Positions 11,572 to 22,300 of a DNA stretch of 64,000 nucleotides are shown one piece after another (the stretch's first letter is position 1; every line of letters begins with the position of its first letter). The notes beneath the pieces were generated by a model that did no database searches, was not told where the DNA came from, and worked only from the letters and a program-made list of their open reading frames with translations. Source of the stretch: Phialocephala subalpina (lineage: Eukaryota > Ascomycota > Leotiomycetes > Helotiales > Mollisiaceae). The stretch covers positions 451,592-515,591 of the forward strand of contig FJOG01000018.1 in assembly GCA_900073065.1 (NCBI GenBank), written 5' to 3'. The position numbers and the translations under genes were made by a program.

Positions 11572-12025
11572 GTGTCAATTTCTCGGAGGAGTATTCCCAC
11601 TTTCGTGCTGTCTTGGGAGTGCATTGCTCCATATGCACTCAGCTGTGCTCCGGACGCATTCTCAAGACATGTATATTTGCTCTCGAAACACACAACAGAA
11701 GTTAGCTGACTCCGAGATCTTGATTAATAGGAGAAAGGTCAAGAAGTCTAGATCTTGATGCTCGATGTCGATAATTGTATGTATGGAGTTGCTCTGTTTG
11801 GTGTGGCAAAATTCGGTATACATAAGCTTCAAGCCTAGAAAGAGAAGTAAATGGATGCACACATATGTTCGAGTGTTCCCCGCTTAGCTGAATGCCAAAT
11901 ATGACAACGACGAGGATGACATTCGTCCCCTTCGGGCCCTTCGGGGACTTCTCTTACCAAGAAAGTAGCTTGATCCATATGCTCTACCACTCTGCCGCAG
12001 AGTCGACCATGACCTAGTCCAATCT
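11572..12025. other. Intergenic between convergent genes
   Basis: This 454-bp spacer lies between the tail-to-tail RTA1 and carboxylase genes. A GC-rich stem-like stretch near 11928-11952 (CCCCTTCGGG / CCCTTCGGGG) could fold. A tRNA-like A-box segment around 11970-12000 was examined and rejected. Confidence 0.5.
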
Positions 12026-15000
12026 CTAACTCACCTTCGCAACAACAATCCACGCACCCGGACTGACAACAGTACCCGGCTTACTCGCAATCGCCTCAAC
12101 TGTAGCCCCCACCGCCTCCTCCGTACACAAAACGTTAATCTCCATCTTCATTGCCTCAAGAATGGCCACCACCTGACCCTCCTTCAGCACATCTCCCGGT
12201 TCCACCAACACTTTCCAAACATTAGCATCAATCGGGCTATCAATCGTAATCGACGGCTCAGACTCCATCATTTCCTTTACTCGTTCTGCCTCTCTCGCTT
12301 TCTCAGCTTCTCGCTCAGCAACCCATTCACCATAAAGCTTTTTCTCGAGCGCAAGGTTATGCTCTACTCCTTTCTTCTGTCCTTCACGGAAAGCAATGAC
12401 TTTGGGATCCGTTCGCGATTTCTCAAATCGCTCGTGCACGGAATGGAGATCGAATGTTCCGTCACGGATGTCGAATTTGTACTTTCCGCGCCGGTAGTCG
12501 AGCATCAGTCGATCATACTCTGAGACGCTGACTTCGTGGTAATGCACAATGTCGAATGGTTCGAAGAGCCATGGGCGCGTAGGCTCAAAGCTTGGACCGT
12601 TGCCAAATGTGTCCCAGCACTCCATTGTACGTGCGAATAACATGTAGCCACCCGGAGCTTCGAGCGGGTAGATGGCAAACAGTGATCCGCCCATGCCAAT
12701 TGTTCCGCCAGGTGTGGACACACGGGTGGGATTGTATTTCTGTCCTACAATCCCGCTCATCGGGTTTAAGGGGAATAAGATTGGTGTCCCCACTAAGAAT
12801 CCAACTGCTACTACAAGGTAAGGGGACTTGAGCGAGGTCTCGAATACTTCTCGTCGAGTTGAGTAGCCGTTGTTCGTACGTAGATATTCGACGTTGTCTG
12901 GGAGGTAGGCTGCTGTAGGTCGATTCGTCTCCATATATCGTTGCTCAGAAGCACGAATATCGGGGTGATCAAAGACGACTGGCAAGTAAATCTCTCGACA
13001 GGGAATCTTCACATCGGTCGTATACTCGATGGAACACTCGGCTTCCATCACCTTCTGCAACAAATCTTTCTGTGTAATAGTAGTCGCATTGAATTGGATC
13101 ATCACGGCTTGTTCAAGTCAGCTGAAGTACTTAGCTACGGCGAAGGGATACTTACATCCAATATTGGGATTCATGACTAGGCCCAAGTTCAAGGCTTCCA
13201 GTTTCTGAACTAGTAAGCGGATTCGACTAGTAACTCGGACATCGCAGGTCTGTTGTCCTATCTCGACAAGTAGAAAGCAGTCTCCGCCTTGCCGATATAC
13301 CACCCTGAATCGATGATCGTTCGCCGGTATTTCTTTAATCACTGCATTGGACGTCCCTTTCGGTATGCCAGATGCAGGCAGAGATAGATCCAAGGCCGGG
13401 GTATTGCTCAACGTCCCCGCAACGAGAGCCTGAATATCCTCCACGAACCTCTCAACTTTCTCCTTCAGCTCAATCGCGTGCTCAAAGGTCGTAGGCTTCA
13501 GTTTAAGATGACCTCCCGGCTTCACCTGACCCAGCCTCCACAAGTCAGCGGAAATAACCGTACTCGAGCACAAGAGTCCTCCAAGGTCCGGACTATCCAT
13601 GGAAAATATAGCAGCTGAATCGCCACCCCAATTAATGCCTCCCGGAGTTGGATATCCATAATCAAAGACGTTAGAAGGATGAGAACCTCCTTCTCCGCCG
13701 TCCTTTCTACTCCATTCTGGAACGGGCCCGACGAGCCGAATACCAGTGCGGTTGGAGTTGTGGCCAATTTTCCAGGCTGTGCTGTAGAGCATTTCTCGGT
13801 CTTTGACTGTCATGAAGTCGTCGGAATCGTGGGGCCCGTGCATAACGTATATTTCGCTGATATCGTAATTTGGGATGCACGCTTTGGGAAGATCGTATGG
13901 CTGAGCATATGGGTTTGCTGACTTTGCCCAGGTCTTGGTCTCGGGATCGAGTTCAATCCAGTCGCCCATTTGAAGCTGACGACCCTGTACAAATAAGTGA
14001 AAGCTCGAGGTATTGGCGAACATCGACCAGAAGAACTCACCTGTGTCCCGCCGAATGCCAAGCTTGGTGTGCCAGCCTTGGAGCCAAGATACGAAGGGCT
14101 ATAAGCATTAGTATATAACTAGCTAGAGGTTCGATTAACCTACATATCAGGAAATCCTCCTTTCACAGCAAGGCAGCACCGACATCCACCGTTCTCAACC
14201 TTCCCAATCTTCAACTTCTGGCCAGCATGAATGCTGGTCCGTGACCACATCGGTTTCTCTTCGCCATCGATAGTCACAGAAACAGGAGCCCCAGTAACTG
14301 CGAGTATGGCTGGTGCTGTGAAGAGTAACTCTGGACCCGTGATCGTGATTTCCATTGTCTCTGAACCAGGATCATTTCCAACGAGAATATTCGCAACTAT
14401 CTCAGTCAGCTATTTTTCTCCACATCATATGACTTGCTGATTACTTCTCGATGAGACATTGTCCATTGGACCACCTTTCGGTATACCATGTCCACTAGTT
14501 GCTCGGGCTGGGAAGTCCTGGATTGTGGTGAAGGAGCCTGGAGAGAGGACATCGATAGCGCAAGGTTCGAACTTGAACTTTGTATCAAGGAAGTTCGTAA
14601 GTGTGTTACCCTCCATAAATGCTTCTCCGAATATTAGTAAACACCCAAAATGCATCACAGCCAATCTACAAAGTGTAAAGAGGCGCATCAGACTTACGTT
14701 TTGAAGCCACTACATCTCGCAGAAATAGCAAATTCGTGGGTGGGCCCTGAAGCCTAGCTTTCGATAACACGTTCGTCATCTTTTTACATGCTGCTTCCCG
14801 ATCACTAGCATGAACCATTACCTTAGCAATAAGAGGATCTGTTGCCATTAGAAACAATGAACAAAGGACTTGCTGGAATACTTACCATAATAAGAAGCGA
14901 TCCTCTGACCAGTTGTGACCCACGTATCAACACGGATGCCATCTCCCTGGGGCCACTTGACATATTGAAGAAGTCCCGGACTCGGCGCATAATTCCTGAA

Positions 15001-16226
15001 CGGTACTTCGGCATACGCCCTCGTCTCAATTGCTGTTCCTTTCGGTCCATCTTTCTGTAATGAGTGCAGATATTCAGACGAAAACCCCGTCTTCCCACCT
15101 TTCTCACAATCTGCTTGCTGAAGCATAAGAGATACCAGATCAACGCCATAGCAAAGCTCAGTAATCCCGTGTTCAACTTGTAGTCGGGTATTCATCTCTA
15201 AAAAGAAAAAATCCCCTGTTTTGTCGTCGACTAGAAATTCGATCGTCCCTGCGGATTTGTAGTGAAGCTTCAATGCATATGCGACTGCGCATTCGGTGAG
15301 CCTTTTCCGCATGCCTGGACGCAGCTCCACAAAAGGACTGGGGCACTCTTCTATGACCTTACTCGAGTATCAGATATGGTCTCTTCAAAGGCGGGTTCGT
15401 TTCTTACCTTCTGATGTCGTCTTTGAATGCTACACTCTCGCTCGCCAAAATGTACGACATCTGTTCCATTGCCGAAGATCTGGACTTCAATATGTCTACT
15501 CTCAGGGTAATACTTCTCCAGAAACACCCCTGCGTTGTTGAACAATGTCTCTCCTCGACTTCTGACTTTCTTGAAAGCAACAGAAATTTCGTCCTCATTC
15601 TGGCAGACTTGCAATCCCATTCCTCCTCCTCCGCCAGTGGCTTTAAGCATGATCTAAGATCGTCAATTGCTTTCTTCAACATGTTTGAGAGGATCATACA
15701 GGAAATCCCAATTCTTTGGCTGCATCTACGATAGCAGTCTCAGAGTCCAATAATTGTGTTCCAGGAACGATGGGCACATCAGCCGAGACAGCCAAATCTC
15801 GTGCACGATGCTTCTGCCCCATCTCGGTCATTGATTCGGGACTTGGTCCCACGAAGGCCATGCCAGCGTCCACAACCTTCTGTGCGAAAGCTGCATCCTC
15901 GCTAAGGAAGCCATAGCCTGGAATCACAGCGTCGACATTGAGCTGTTTACATATTTTCAAAATCTCACCACTGTTAGCTGGTTAGCAGTGACTTTACGTA
16001 GGCTAATTAATGGCGCTCACATGTTTAGATACGCATTCGCATTGTCTCCCGAGAGGAGAATGTTTTCGTCCGCAAGTGAGGCGTGCAATGAGGTAGAATC
16101 GGACTGCGTATAAATCGAGACGCTGCTGATACTCACCTTCTTGCAAGCACGGATAAGTCGGACTGCAATTTCCCCTCGATTGGCGACCAGGACTTTCTGA
16201 ATGTTCTCGAACTTATACTCCATCAT
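12026..16226 (-). CDS. Biotin-dependent urea carboxylase-like enzyme (biotin carboxylase + PxpC-like + PxpB-like + biotinyl domain)
   Basis: Ten exons on the minus strand: 16226-16021, 15970-15700, 15653-15408, 15357-14886, 14838-14698, about 14624-14445, 14396-14144, 14098-14041, 13984-13156 and 13107-12026. All phases agree (about 1245 residues). Domains in order: biotin carboxylase (VLVANRGEIAVRLIRAC; GYGFLSED; ATP-grasp loop KATGGGGGMG; EMNTRLQVEHG), carboxyltransferase domain A/B (PF02626, PxpC-like; PGSFTTIQDF, GIPKGGPMD), domain C/D (PF02682, PxpB-like; PGGTIGMGG, FARTMECWDTFG) and a C-terminal biotinyl domain with EAMKMEI. This is the order of the urea carboxylase half of yeast Dur1,2, without the allophanate hydrolase half. 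The LamB/PxpA-type gene next door suggests ATP-dependent lactam or 5-oxoproline use rather than, or besides, urea. The architecture is clear; the substrate is open. A further 5' exon (16450-16328) can be spliced in frame and would add 46 residues. Confidence 0.9.
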
Positions 16227-16601
16227 GCCGTATACTCGCTTCTATCAACAGATTGTGAGATGAGCATATACACCACAGAATGTATCAAAGTGCATTCAGG
16301 AACTGCGCGAGTACCAACCCCACTTACGTTCGGGACATGAGATGGGGTACATTGAGCGATAAGGAAAGATGATAAGCCCCGCAAAGAGGCTTGGGAGGCT
16401 ACGTCAGGACTGGGGAGCTGTTTAACCAGCCCGAAGCCACTCGATGACATGCCATGGAGGGTTGCACTCGCATAGTCGTGCCCGATCGCGATTTCGGTTA
16501 GGCCGCCGGTTCATTTTTGAAGTGTGGAAAATATCTGTACAATACATAGGTAGTGAATGCTTCCATGCAATGTGAATCGTGCTTCAGAGGAACAAGGATA
16601 T
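16227..16601. other. Promoter region of the carboxylase gene, with a possible extra 5' exon
   Basis: This is the space between the LamB-type gene and the carboxylase gene, both on the minus strand. An ATG at 16450 opens 41 codons ending at a strong donor (GTAAGT, 16327). Splicing to an acceptor at 16242 enters the carboxylase frame five codons before its first methionine. The segment reads GLVKQLPSPDVASQASLRG and is not clearly a targeting peptide. Either this is exon 1 or the region is promoter. Confidence 0.4.
16358..16376 (+). promoter_or_regulatory. Paired GATAAG elements (candidate AreA-type nitrogen regulator site)
   Basis: Two identical GATAAG hexamers lie at 16358-16363 and 16371-16376. 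They are about 130-150 bp upstream of the carboxylase ATG at 16226, in the same orientation. Closely spaced HGATAR pairs are the known preferred target of fungal AreA/Nit2 GATA factors, which switch on nitrogen catabolism genes. The caveat is that both would be inside coding sequence if the optional 5' exon is real. Confidence 0.3.
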
Positions 16602-17427
16602 CTATTTCGAGAATGGTTTGACGTTGGCCTCGTCAACAGCCTTTCTGGCCATCCTCACGTTTTCCAAGGCAGAGGGCATATCTGAATGGATACAGATACT
16701 GAAGGGCTGGCCGTCGAACCCAATCCTGAACACTCCGCCCTCATTATGATCTCTCTCATCCTTCAATGCACACTCCAAAATTCTCTGATATATCATGTCC
16801 GGAGTAGCCTTCTTACTCTTCGCCACAGGCACGAGCTTTCCCTGCAAATCATAATCGATGTCCACGTAGAGTTCTTCTTGAAAAGGTAATCCATACTTCG
16901 CACACATTTCCTTCTGCATCTGATTCTTGCAGGCGTATACTGGCACCTTGTAATGTGCCGCGGCACGAAGAACGGCATCCATGATCACAGCATCGCGCTG
17001 CATGTAGAAGAACAACTCTCCGTGTGGCTTGATGTGATTCAAAGGAACACCTTCAGCGTCCAGAAATGCCTTCAATGCTCCAACTTGGTATAGAATTGAC
17101 GCATACATATCTTCCGGATCGACTTCGATTCGACGCCGTCCGAAACCGAATAGGTCTTGTAGGCCAGGATGGGCGCCCATCTTCACATTGTTTGCTTTTG
17201 CGAGGCGGACTGTCTTCAACATCAAACTCGGGTCGCCGGCATGGAAGCCGCACGCGATGTTTGCGACATCGATATACTTCATAAGTTCTTCGTCCGGTCC
17301 CTGTGTTATATTGTCAATGGAGATGTCCATCTAAGAGTGGGATTTTCGTGCAACTCGCCATCTTCCACCGACCAAAACCCTCTCCCATATCGCAATTGAT
17401 CTCAATCTTCTTAACTAGGCCAGACAT
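16602..17427 (-). CDS. lamB: LamB/YcsF (PxpA)-family protein, lactam or 5-oxoproline utilisation
   Basis: There are two exons, 17427-17359 and 17300-16602, giving 255 residues, the usual size (bacterial PxpA is about 245). Exon 1 carries MSGLVKKIEINCDMGEGFG, the family signature. Exon 2 continues GPDEELMKYIDVANIACGFH, then GAHPGLQDLFGFGRR, KPHGELFFY and VFRIGFDGQPFSIC. PxpA works with PxpB and PxpC to open 5-oxoproline with ATP. The founding fungal member is LamB of Aspergillus nidulans, needed for growth on 2-pyrrolidinone. The gene lies head-to-tail upstream of the carboxylase that carries PxpB- and PxpC-like domains, so the pair may form one enzyme system. The junction needs a GC donor: no GT in this region gives the conserved WKMGPDEEL join. 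The family is certain; the substrate is inferred. Confidence 0.9.
17301..17358 (-). other. lamB: GC-AG intron of the LamB-type gene
   Basis: This 58-nt intron has the donor GCGAGT after AAGATG, an ATTGAC branch-like site and the acceptor ACACAG. Removing it joins GRWKM to GPDEELMKYID, as the family requires. Every GT in the neighbourhood gives a wrong phase. Confidence 0.75.
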
Positions 17428-17990
17428 CTTGCGCTCGGGAAGTTCTGATGATTCGAAGAGATGAAGTGTGCGCTGAGAAATTGCCCTGCATGGAAGCAAA
17501 GCTCAGCAGTAGCACGACGTCAGGCTATGTCGTACTCCGCACGCCGCTGGGAGATCGGCCAACACAGGCCTTAATGGCCGCTCACGGAGCACCGAACAAG
17601 ACGCCCACATTATCTGCTGCGCTCGTCTTTTCCTGGCTGCTGTCCTTAGAGGACGAGACTGCAGTCGTGAGATCAAGGTCGGCGGAGTGAAATTGGGAAA
17701 TGCTCGCGTTCACGGAAGTTCATGATCTGGTGGACGTTTGACAGTGCTGAGTCAGCACTTATTTATTTTCTTGTAGAAGTTCTACTCTCAATATATTTGA
17801 CACTAAAACTTACATCTTTATGGCATCACCCAGACCAATAGATCATTGCGAGGACACAAAGGACGCCGAGACGACTGCAATGAATGGAAGTATGAAGGCA
17901 GCATCTTTGTGCTTCTGGCAACTTCAGGGCCCTCTGGTCCAGACATAATGAGAAGGCAATAGAAAGGCTGTGCCAACTCTACTGCAATTT
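17428..17990. other. Intergenic, no gene recognised
   Basis: This is the upstream region of the LamB-type gene. No repeat or RNA gene was seen. Short open frames here show no motifs. Confidence 0.55.
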
Positions 17991-18314
17991 CTAACCGCCT
18001 GTCTCCCTCATCGTCTCGTACCATCCCCAGACGTAAGGCACGGCAATATGCGGCCCATACGGATCCTTCTCCCACTGTAGCGTTGGCGCGGGCAGTCCTG
18101 TCTCCTCTAAGCATGTCACTCTCAACTCATCCAATGTCCCTCCTGTATTGTAAAGCGTCTTGTTCCACGTCTCAGGCCTCTTCGATCTGACGTCTGCCCT
18201 CAAAGCCTCAGCGCCTGCCATATCAACACTATAATCATCAACATTCACAACGACACCATAATTCTTAGCCGCGCTTTTCGGCAAGGTCAAGGTGGACAAG
18301 ATTGGCCAATGGTA
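17991..18314 (-). CDS. Orphan 3' exon of an unrecognised gene
   Basis: A 107-codon frame follows a convincing acceptor (branch ATGCTAAC, then TCTGAACAG, ending at 18315). It starts TACCATTGG (YHWPILSTLTLPKSAAKNYG) and ends with DPYGPHIAVPYVWGWYETM. Residue composition and length suggest real coding sequence. I could not build a 5' exon, because all three frames upstream of the acceptor stop or lack an ATG before about 18500. It may be the remnant of a broken gene, or have a distant first exon. I do not recognise the family. A short version could start at the ATG at about 18221. Confidence 0.3.
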   Translation of the reverse strand, partial: YHWPILSTLTLPKSAAKNYGVVVNVDDYSVDMAGAEALRADVRSKRPETWNKTLYNTGGTLDELRVTCLEETGLPAPTLQWEKDPYGPHIAVPYVWGWYETMRETGG

Positions 18315-19362
18315 CTGTTCAGAGTTGTTAGCATTTAAATTTTTGTGAGCGTAAGAGGTACAGTAGCTGAGAATGGTACTCTCAATTTTCCTTCGTTGGA
18401 GCAGGAGGCTTGTACTCAATCAAATCCGGAAGCTTGGTGCTCGAGAACACTTCTTCATCCGATGAGGCATGATTTTGTGGTCTTTTCGTATGTTTGCTTA
18501 CGATATCATAAATCTTGAGCAAATACTCTTAAGTCATTCGTGCATAATATATCACTTGAGCTCAACGCAAGTCAAGCATTCACAATAAGGCTCCCCTTAG
18601 TGTGCGGTATTATACGTTCATCCGCTTCCCGATGAGACATTCTTATTGCAAAAAATATCATTTAAAAGATCAGCTACGTATTTCTTTTCAAACTATATAA
18701 AATTGGAACAGTTCTATTCCTGTCTATCCTATCTTATCGCTATCAATCACATGTGGTTGCGTCTGGATGAGTGACGTTAGCTCCTTGAGCTAGACAAAAG
18801 AAAAAGCCGGCTGATGTCTTCCTAGATCGGATGTCTCTAATGGATCCAAGATGGAAGAAGCTTCGTCGTTCCTTCCAAGATAATTTCGATCACGTGTCGC
18901 ACGCATCACTCCTTCCAAATCAGGAGCCGCAAATCCACGATCGAGTTCTCGCGAGTTACAGAGAGAGCTAGCACCTAGGAGGATGTCGAAGTGGAGTGTC
19001 TCCATTCTACAGCACTTACTGATATCTGCAGAATTTGCTTGCGATTCGTCTAAACAGAAAACTGAAATTAAAGTTGATGCACACCATGACACCATGGAGT
19101 TGAAATTGAAGTTTATATTGCGTAGAGAGAACTTAGAAAGAGCATAAACATTGAAAAAACATGAGTTCATAGCATAAACCATCAATCATCAACGCCATAA
19201 ACGTCACAACTTAATTCAGAACCTAGCCCCTGAACACCAGCTCGCTAAAATCAACAGTTGACAGAACTCCATTTAGCCCAACGTTATCGTCACCATCTTC
19301 TTTTTATATATTTTCTTGGGCCAAATGAAAATTCAACAGAACGTGTGATCTATAACATATCA
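18315..19362. other. AT-rich intergenic stretch
   Basis: There is no supported gene. The sequence is visibly AT-rich around 18480-18740 and 19060-19340. It separates the orphan exon from the 3' end of the mosaic gene. Confidence 0.55.
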
Positions 19363-22300
19363 TCAGAGGTGTCCCGGCGGCTGCACCAGTGGTGCCGCAG
19401 AGCTGTTCACACGTGACTTGATGTCAATGGAAGGTGAAGGCGAGGGAGCGGCGGCGTCGTATCGCTCACAGGTGGAACGGGACGCAAGCTCGATCGTGGG
19501 TAGGGTACCGACCATCGGTAGTCTTGAATTCCGAGATGCCATAGATGATGCACAACTTGGAAGTGTGTGCGTTGTGCTCGTTCCTAGCGACTGCACTGGA
19601 CCATCTCGCGATAGGGCGTTGCAAAGTGTTTCATGCACAGCTTGATCTTCGACGTCGCCATGATTCTGGCAGTCAGTAGATCTTAAATTCGAGAGGCTCT
19701 TCGGCTGGTCGACGACTGTTGTGTACATTCCTAATCCCCCAAGTCTTGCTTTGCAGGTGTAGCCTTTCGCAAAATTCGAAAATGGATCATCTCTCGCTTT
19801 CATTCTTTGGGCAACCGCGTGAGTGACCACAGGTAAGAAGCCCATTGACTGAACAAGATCTATGAAGTAATTCGTATCATATCGACTGGGTGGTTCTCGC
19901 TTGTCGAGTTCGAGCAGTAGTAGCTTCTGTGCTTCTTTCACTGACAAGAGAGGTAGGCTGATTTGATGGCCCAACTGATTTGAGGAGCCAGTAGTATCAA
20001 TGTTGAAAGAGGGTGCAGAGAACTCAAAATGGTAATTGCGTCCCGGGCCAAACGCTCTGACACCGCTGGTGATGAAATATGTATCGACTTCTTGAGCCCT
20101 ATTAATCTCTCGCCAATCGTCACTAGTCTGACCAAAGAAATTGCCGATGTGGTCGAGCTTTGTCGGTCGTATTCGGGTTGGACTAGCCATCTCGAGAGTT
20201 TCGTAGGCAGTATAAAGAGCCATCCTTTGCATGGGATCTGTTTGAGAAGCTTCACGGGGGGACATATTGAAGAATCGAGGATCGAAGAGACCTGGGTTGT
20301 CGATCCAGTATCTATAAGGTGTGTGGGATGTATTCTTGATCTTTCCTGTGGAATGGTAATGTGTTTCGGCGTTAAGTCGATCTTTTGGAGCTACGCGGTG
20401 GACGTCCAATCCCTTCTCGAGAAGCTCCCGTAGCTTTTCGCGGCTAGCAGCCTCTGGGAATCTACCAGCCATACCAACAACATGTAGCAGTTCGGATTTA
20501 TCTGCTCTCAGGAATTAGCTTCTTGACCCGAAAGTCCAGCTTGACATCTAGACGGAAGTATGAACTTACCAGGTGGGTGGTCTTCACTTGTTTCGCGATG
20601 ATTCTCGTAGAACGTCGCCAACTTCAACGGTGTCACCACAACAGAGTAAGTGACTCCTAAATTAGTGTTAGCATCAACCCTATTTAAATCTGAATAGAAC
20701 TCACTTGTGAAAGTCGTCGCGTAGTCCAGTCCAACCACGATCCGCTGGCTTTCCGGGTCTCTTCCTTTCTTAGGTGCGGAAATTGAATCCGGACCGCGGG
20801 GTATTTGGGGGAGTGGGGAGATTGGGGGGAGTTCGGAGGCGGAGTGATATGAGGCTCCAGGCCTTCGAGCCACAAAACTAAGGGAGGAATCCCTGCTGTA
20901 GATGATCGGCTTATCTGAGGCGTACATAGACCTTCTGCAGCTCGATGCTGAACTCGCAGTAGAGATTGCGTGACCGAACTTGTCCAGTCGTTGACTGTAT
21001 CCATTATGAGCGGTGTCTGGAGGCTGTGTACTTCCAAGAACATTGTCGTATTGGATGGAGACTAAGTCTACCGACCCAACGCGTTCTGCCAAGAGATCGA
21101 TCGCTCTGGCGGTGGGATCCACTCTGTAGACGTGTCTCGGTGGAACTCGACTTAGTCTCTTTCGACTCACTTTCTTTCTTTGAGATGACTGCATAAAACG
21201 ATGACAGCCACTGCCGTGATGCGTCAGAATATGACGGTCTACAGTCCATCTGCCAGGGGAGGGTGTGCCAAACTGAAAGCTGCAACCAGAGATCGGACAA
21301 GGGCTCGGGTTCTTGACAGCAAGCAAAGGCTTCATTCTAGGGCTCAAAGGGGCTGACGCATGAAGGTTGATAGCTTCTAGTGGTTCTGCTAGATTGACAA
21401 TGCGAAGAACGCAAGCATCAAGATGGTCATAGAAGTCCTGGGCGTTGCTGAATGTACCCGAGCATGTAGAACATTTACTGGTAGCATCGGGAGCGTATCT
21501 AGAAAGCTTCGTCGCACTGTTGATATTGCCCAATCTCTTTCGAGAATTTGGCGGTGTCTGCTCGACTCCATGAACAGAGGTCAAATGCCTCTTGAAGACG
21601 TCGGCTCGATTAAACGACTTTTCACTGGCGCTACCGTTACCAGGGCAAAATCCGCAAACCATTGTGCCCTTGTAGTGAGTTAAGGTGTGGCGGTTCTTAT
21701 CGTACTTTCGTACAAAACCCTTGACATGGTACTCACAAGTCTTCATTGGACATTTTTCTGGTCGATTATTTTGGTGCGTCAGCATATGGGCTTTCAAGTC
21801 CTTGTAGACATTCCCGCAGTCAGGGTAGGTGCAACGTCCCCTCTCCTTGGACTCGTCGCCCCTGAAATTACCGTCATAGCTACGTGATGAAAAGGGAGAT
21901 AATGATGGTCGGCGTTGAGGTGGATAAAGATAGGAACTGTATAGGTACGGTGGTTGAATCTCGCGAAACAGTGGCTCCTTTTCGTCACTGTTGGCAGTCT
22001 CAAGCTTCTGCCGAATGAATCGTGTGCCATGCTGGTCTCCGCTATAATCGACGACATGGTTGTAAAGATCCTTGAGCTCATATCGTTTGTTGAATTTCGA
22101 ATTTGAGCGGAACTCTTCAAGCAAGACGTTTCTCGCCTCCGTACGAGATTCTGGACTGAAGGCAGATGTTGGCGGCGGCGCCGGCTTCTCGGACTCTTGC
22201 GGCAAAGCTGGGGAGGTGTATGATGAATGTGAATACCCATAGAGAATGCTGGGTTCAACGAATCCAGATGAGCTCGTCGAAAACGAAAGTTTCTCGGGTA

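Noticed and set aside
10887..11693. 268-codon frame antisense to the RTA1-like gene
   Set aside because: It is a shadow of a hydrophobic coding strand, with no motifs of its own.
11890..12010. tRNA or tRNA-derived element on the minus strand (GCAGAGTGGTAGAGC resembles an A box)
   Set aside because: The expected GGTTCGAATCC-type B box is absent at the right distance (only GACGAATGTC), and no acceptor stem pairs.
12026..16226. Full urea amidolyase (Dur1,2)
   Set aside because: No amidase-signature allophanate hydrolase domain precedes or follows the carboxylase within the window.
19363..20501. A polyketide biosynthetic cluster
   Set aside because: Only part of one ketosynthase domain is present; no acyltransferase, carrier, reductase or tailoring genes are adjacent.
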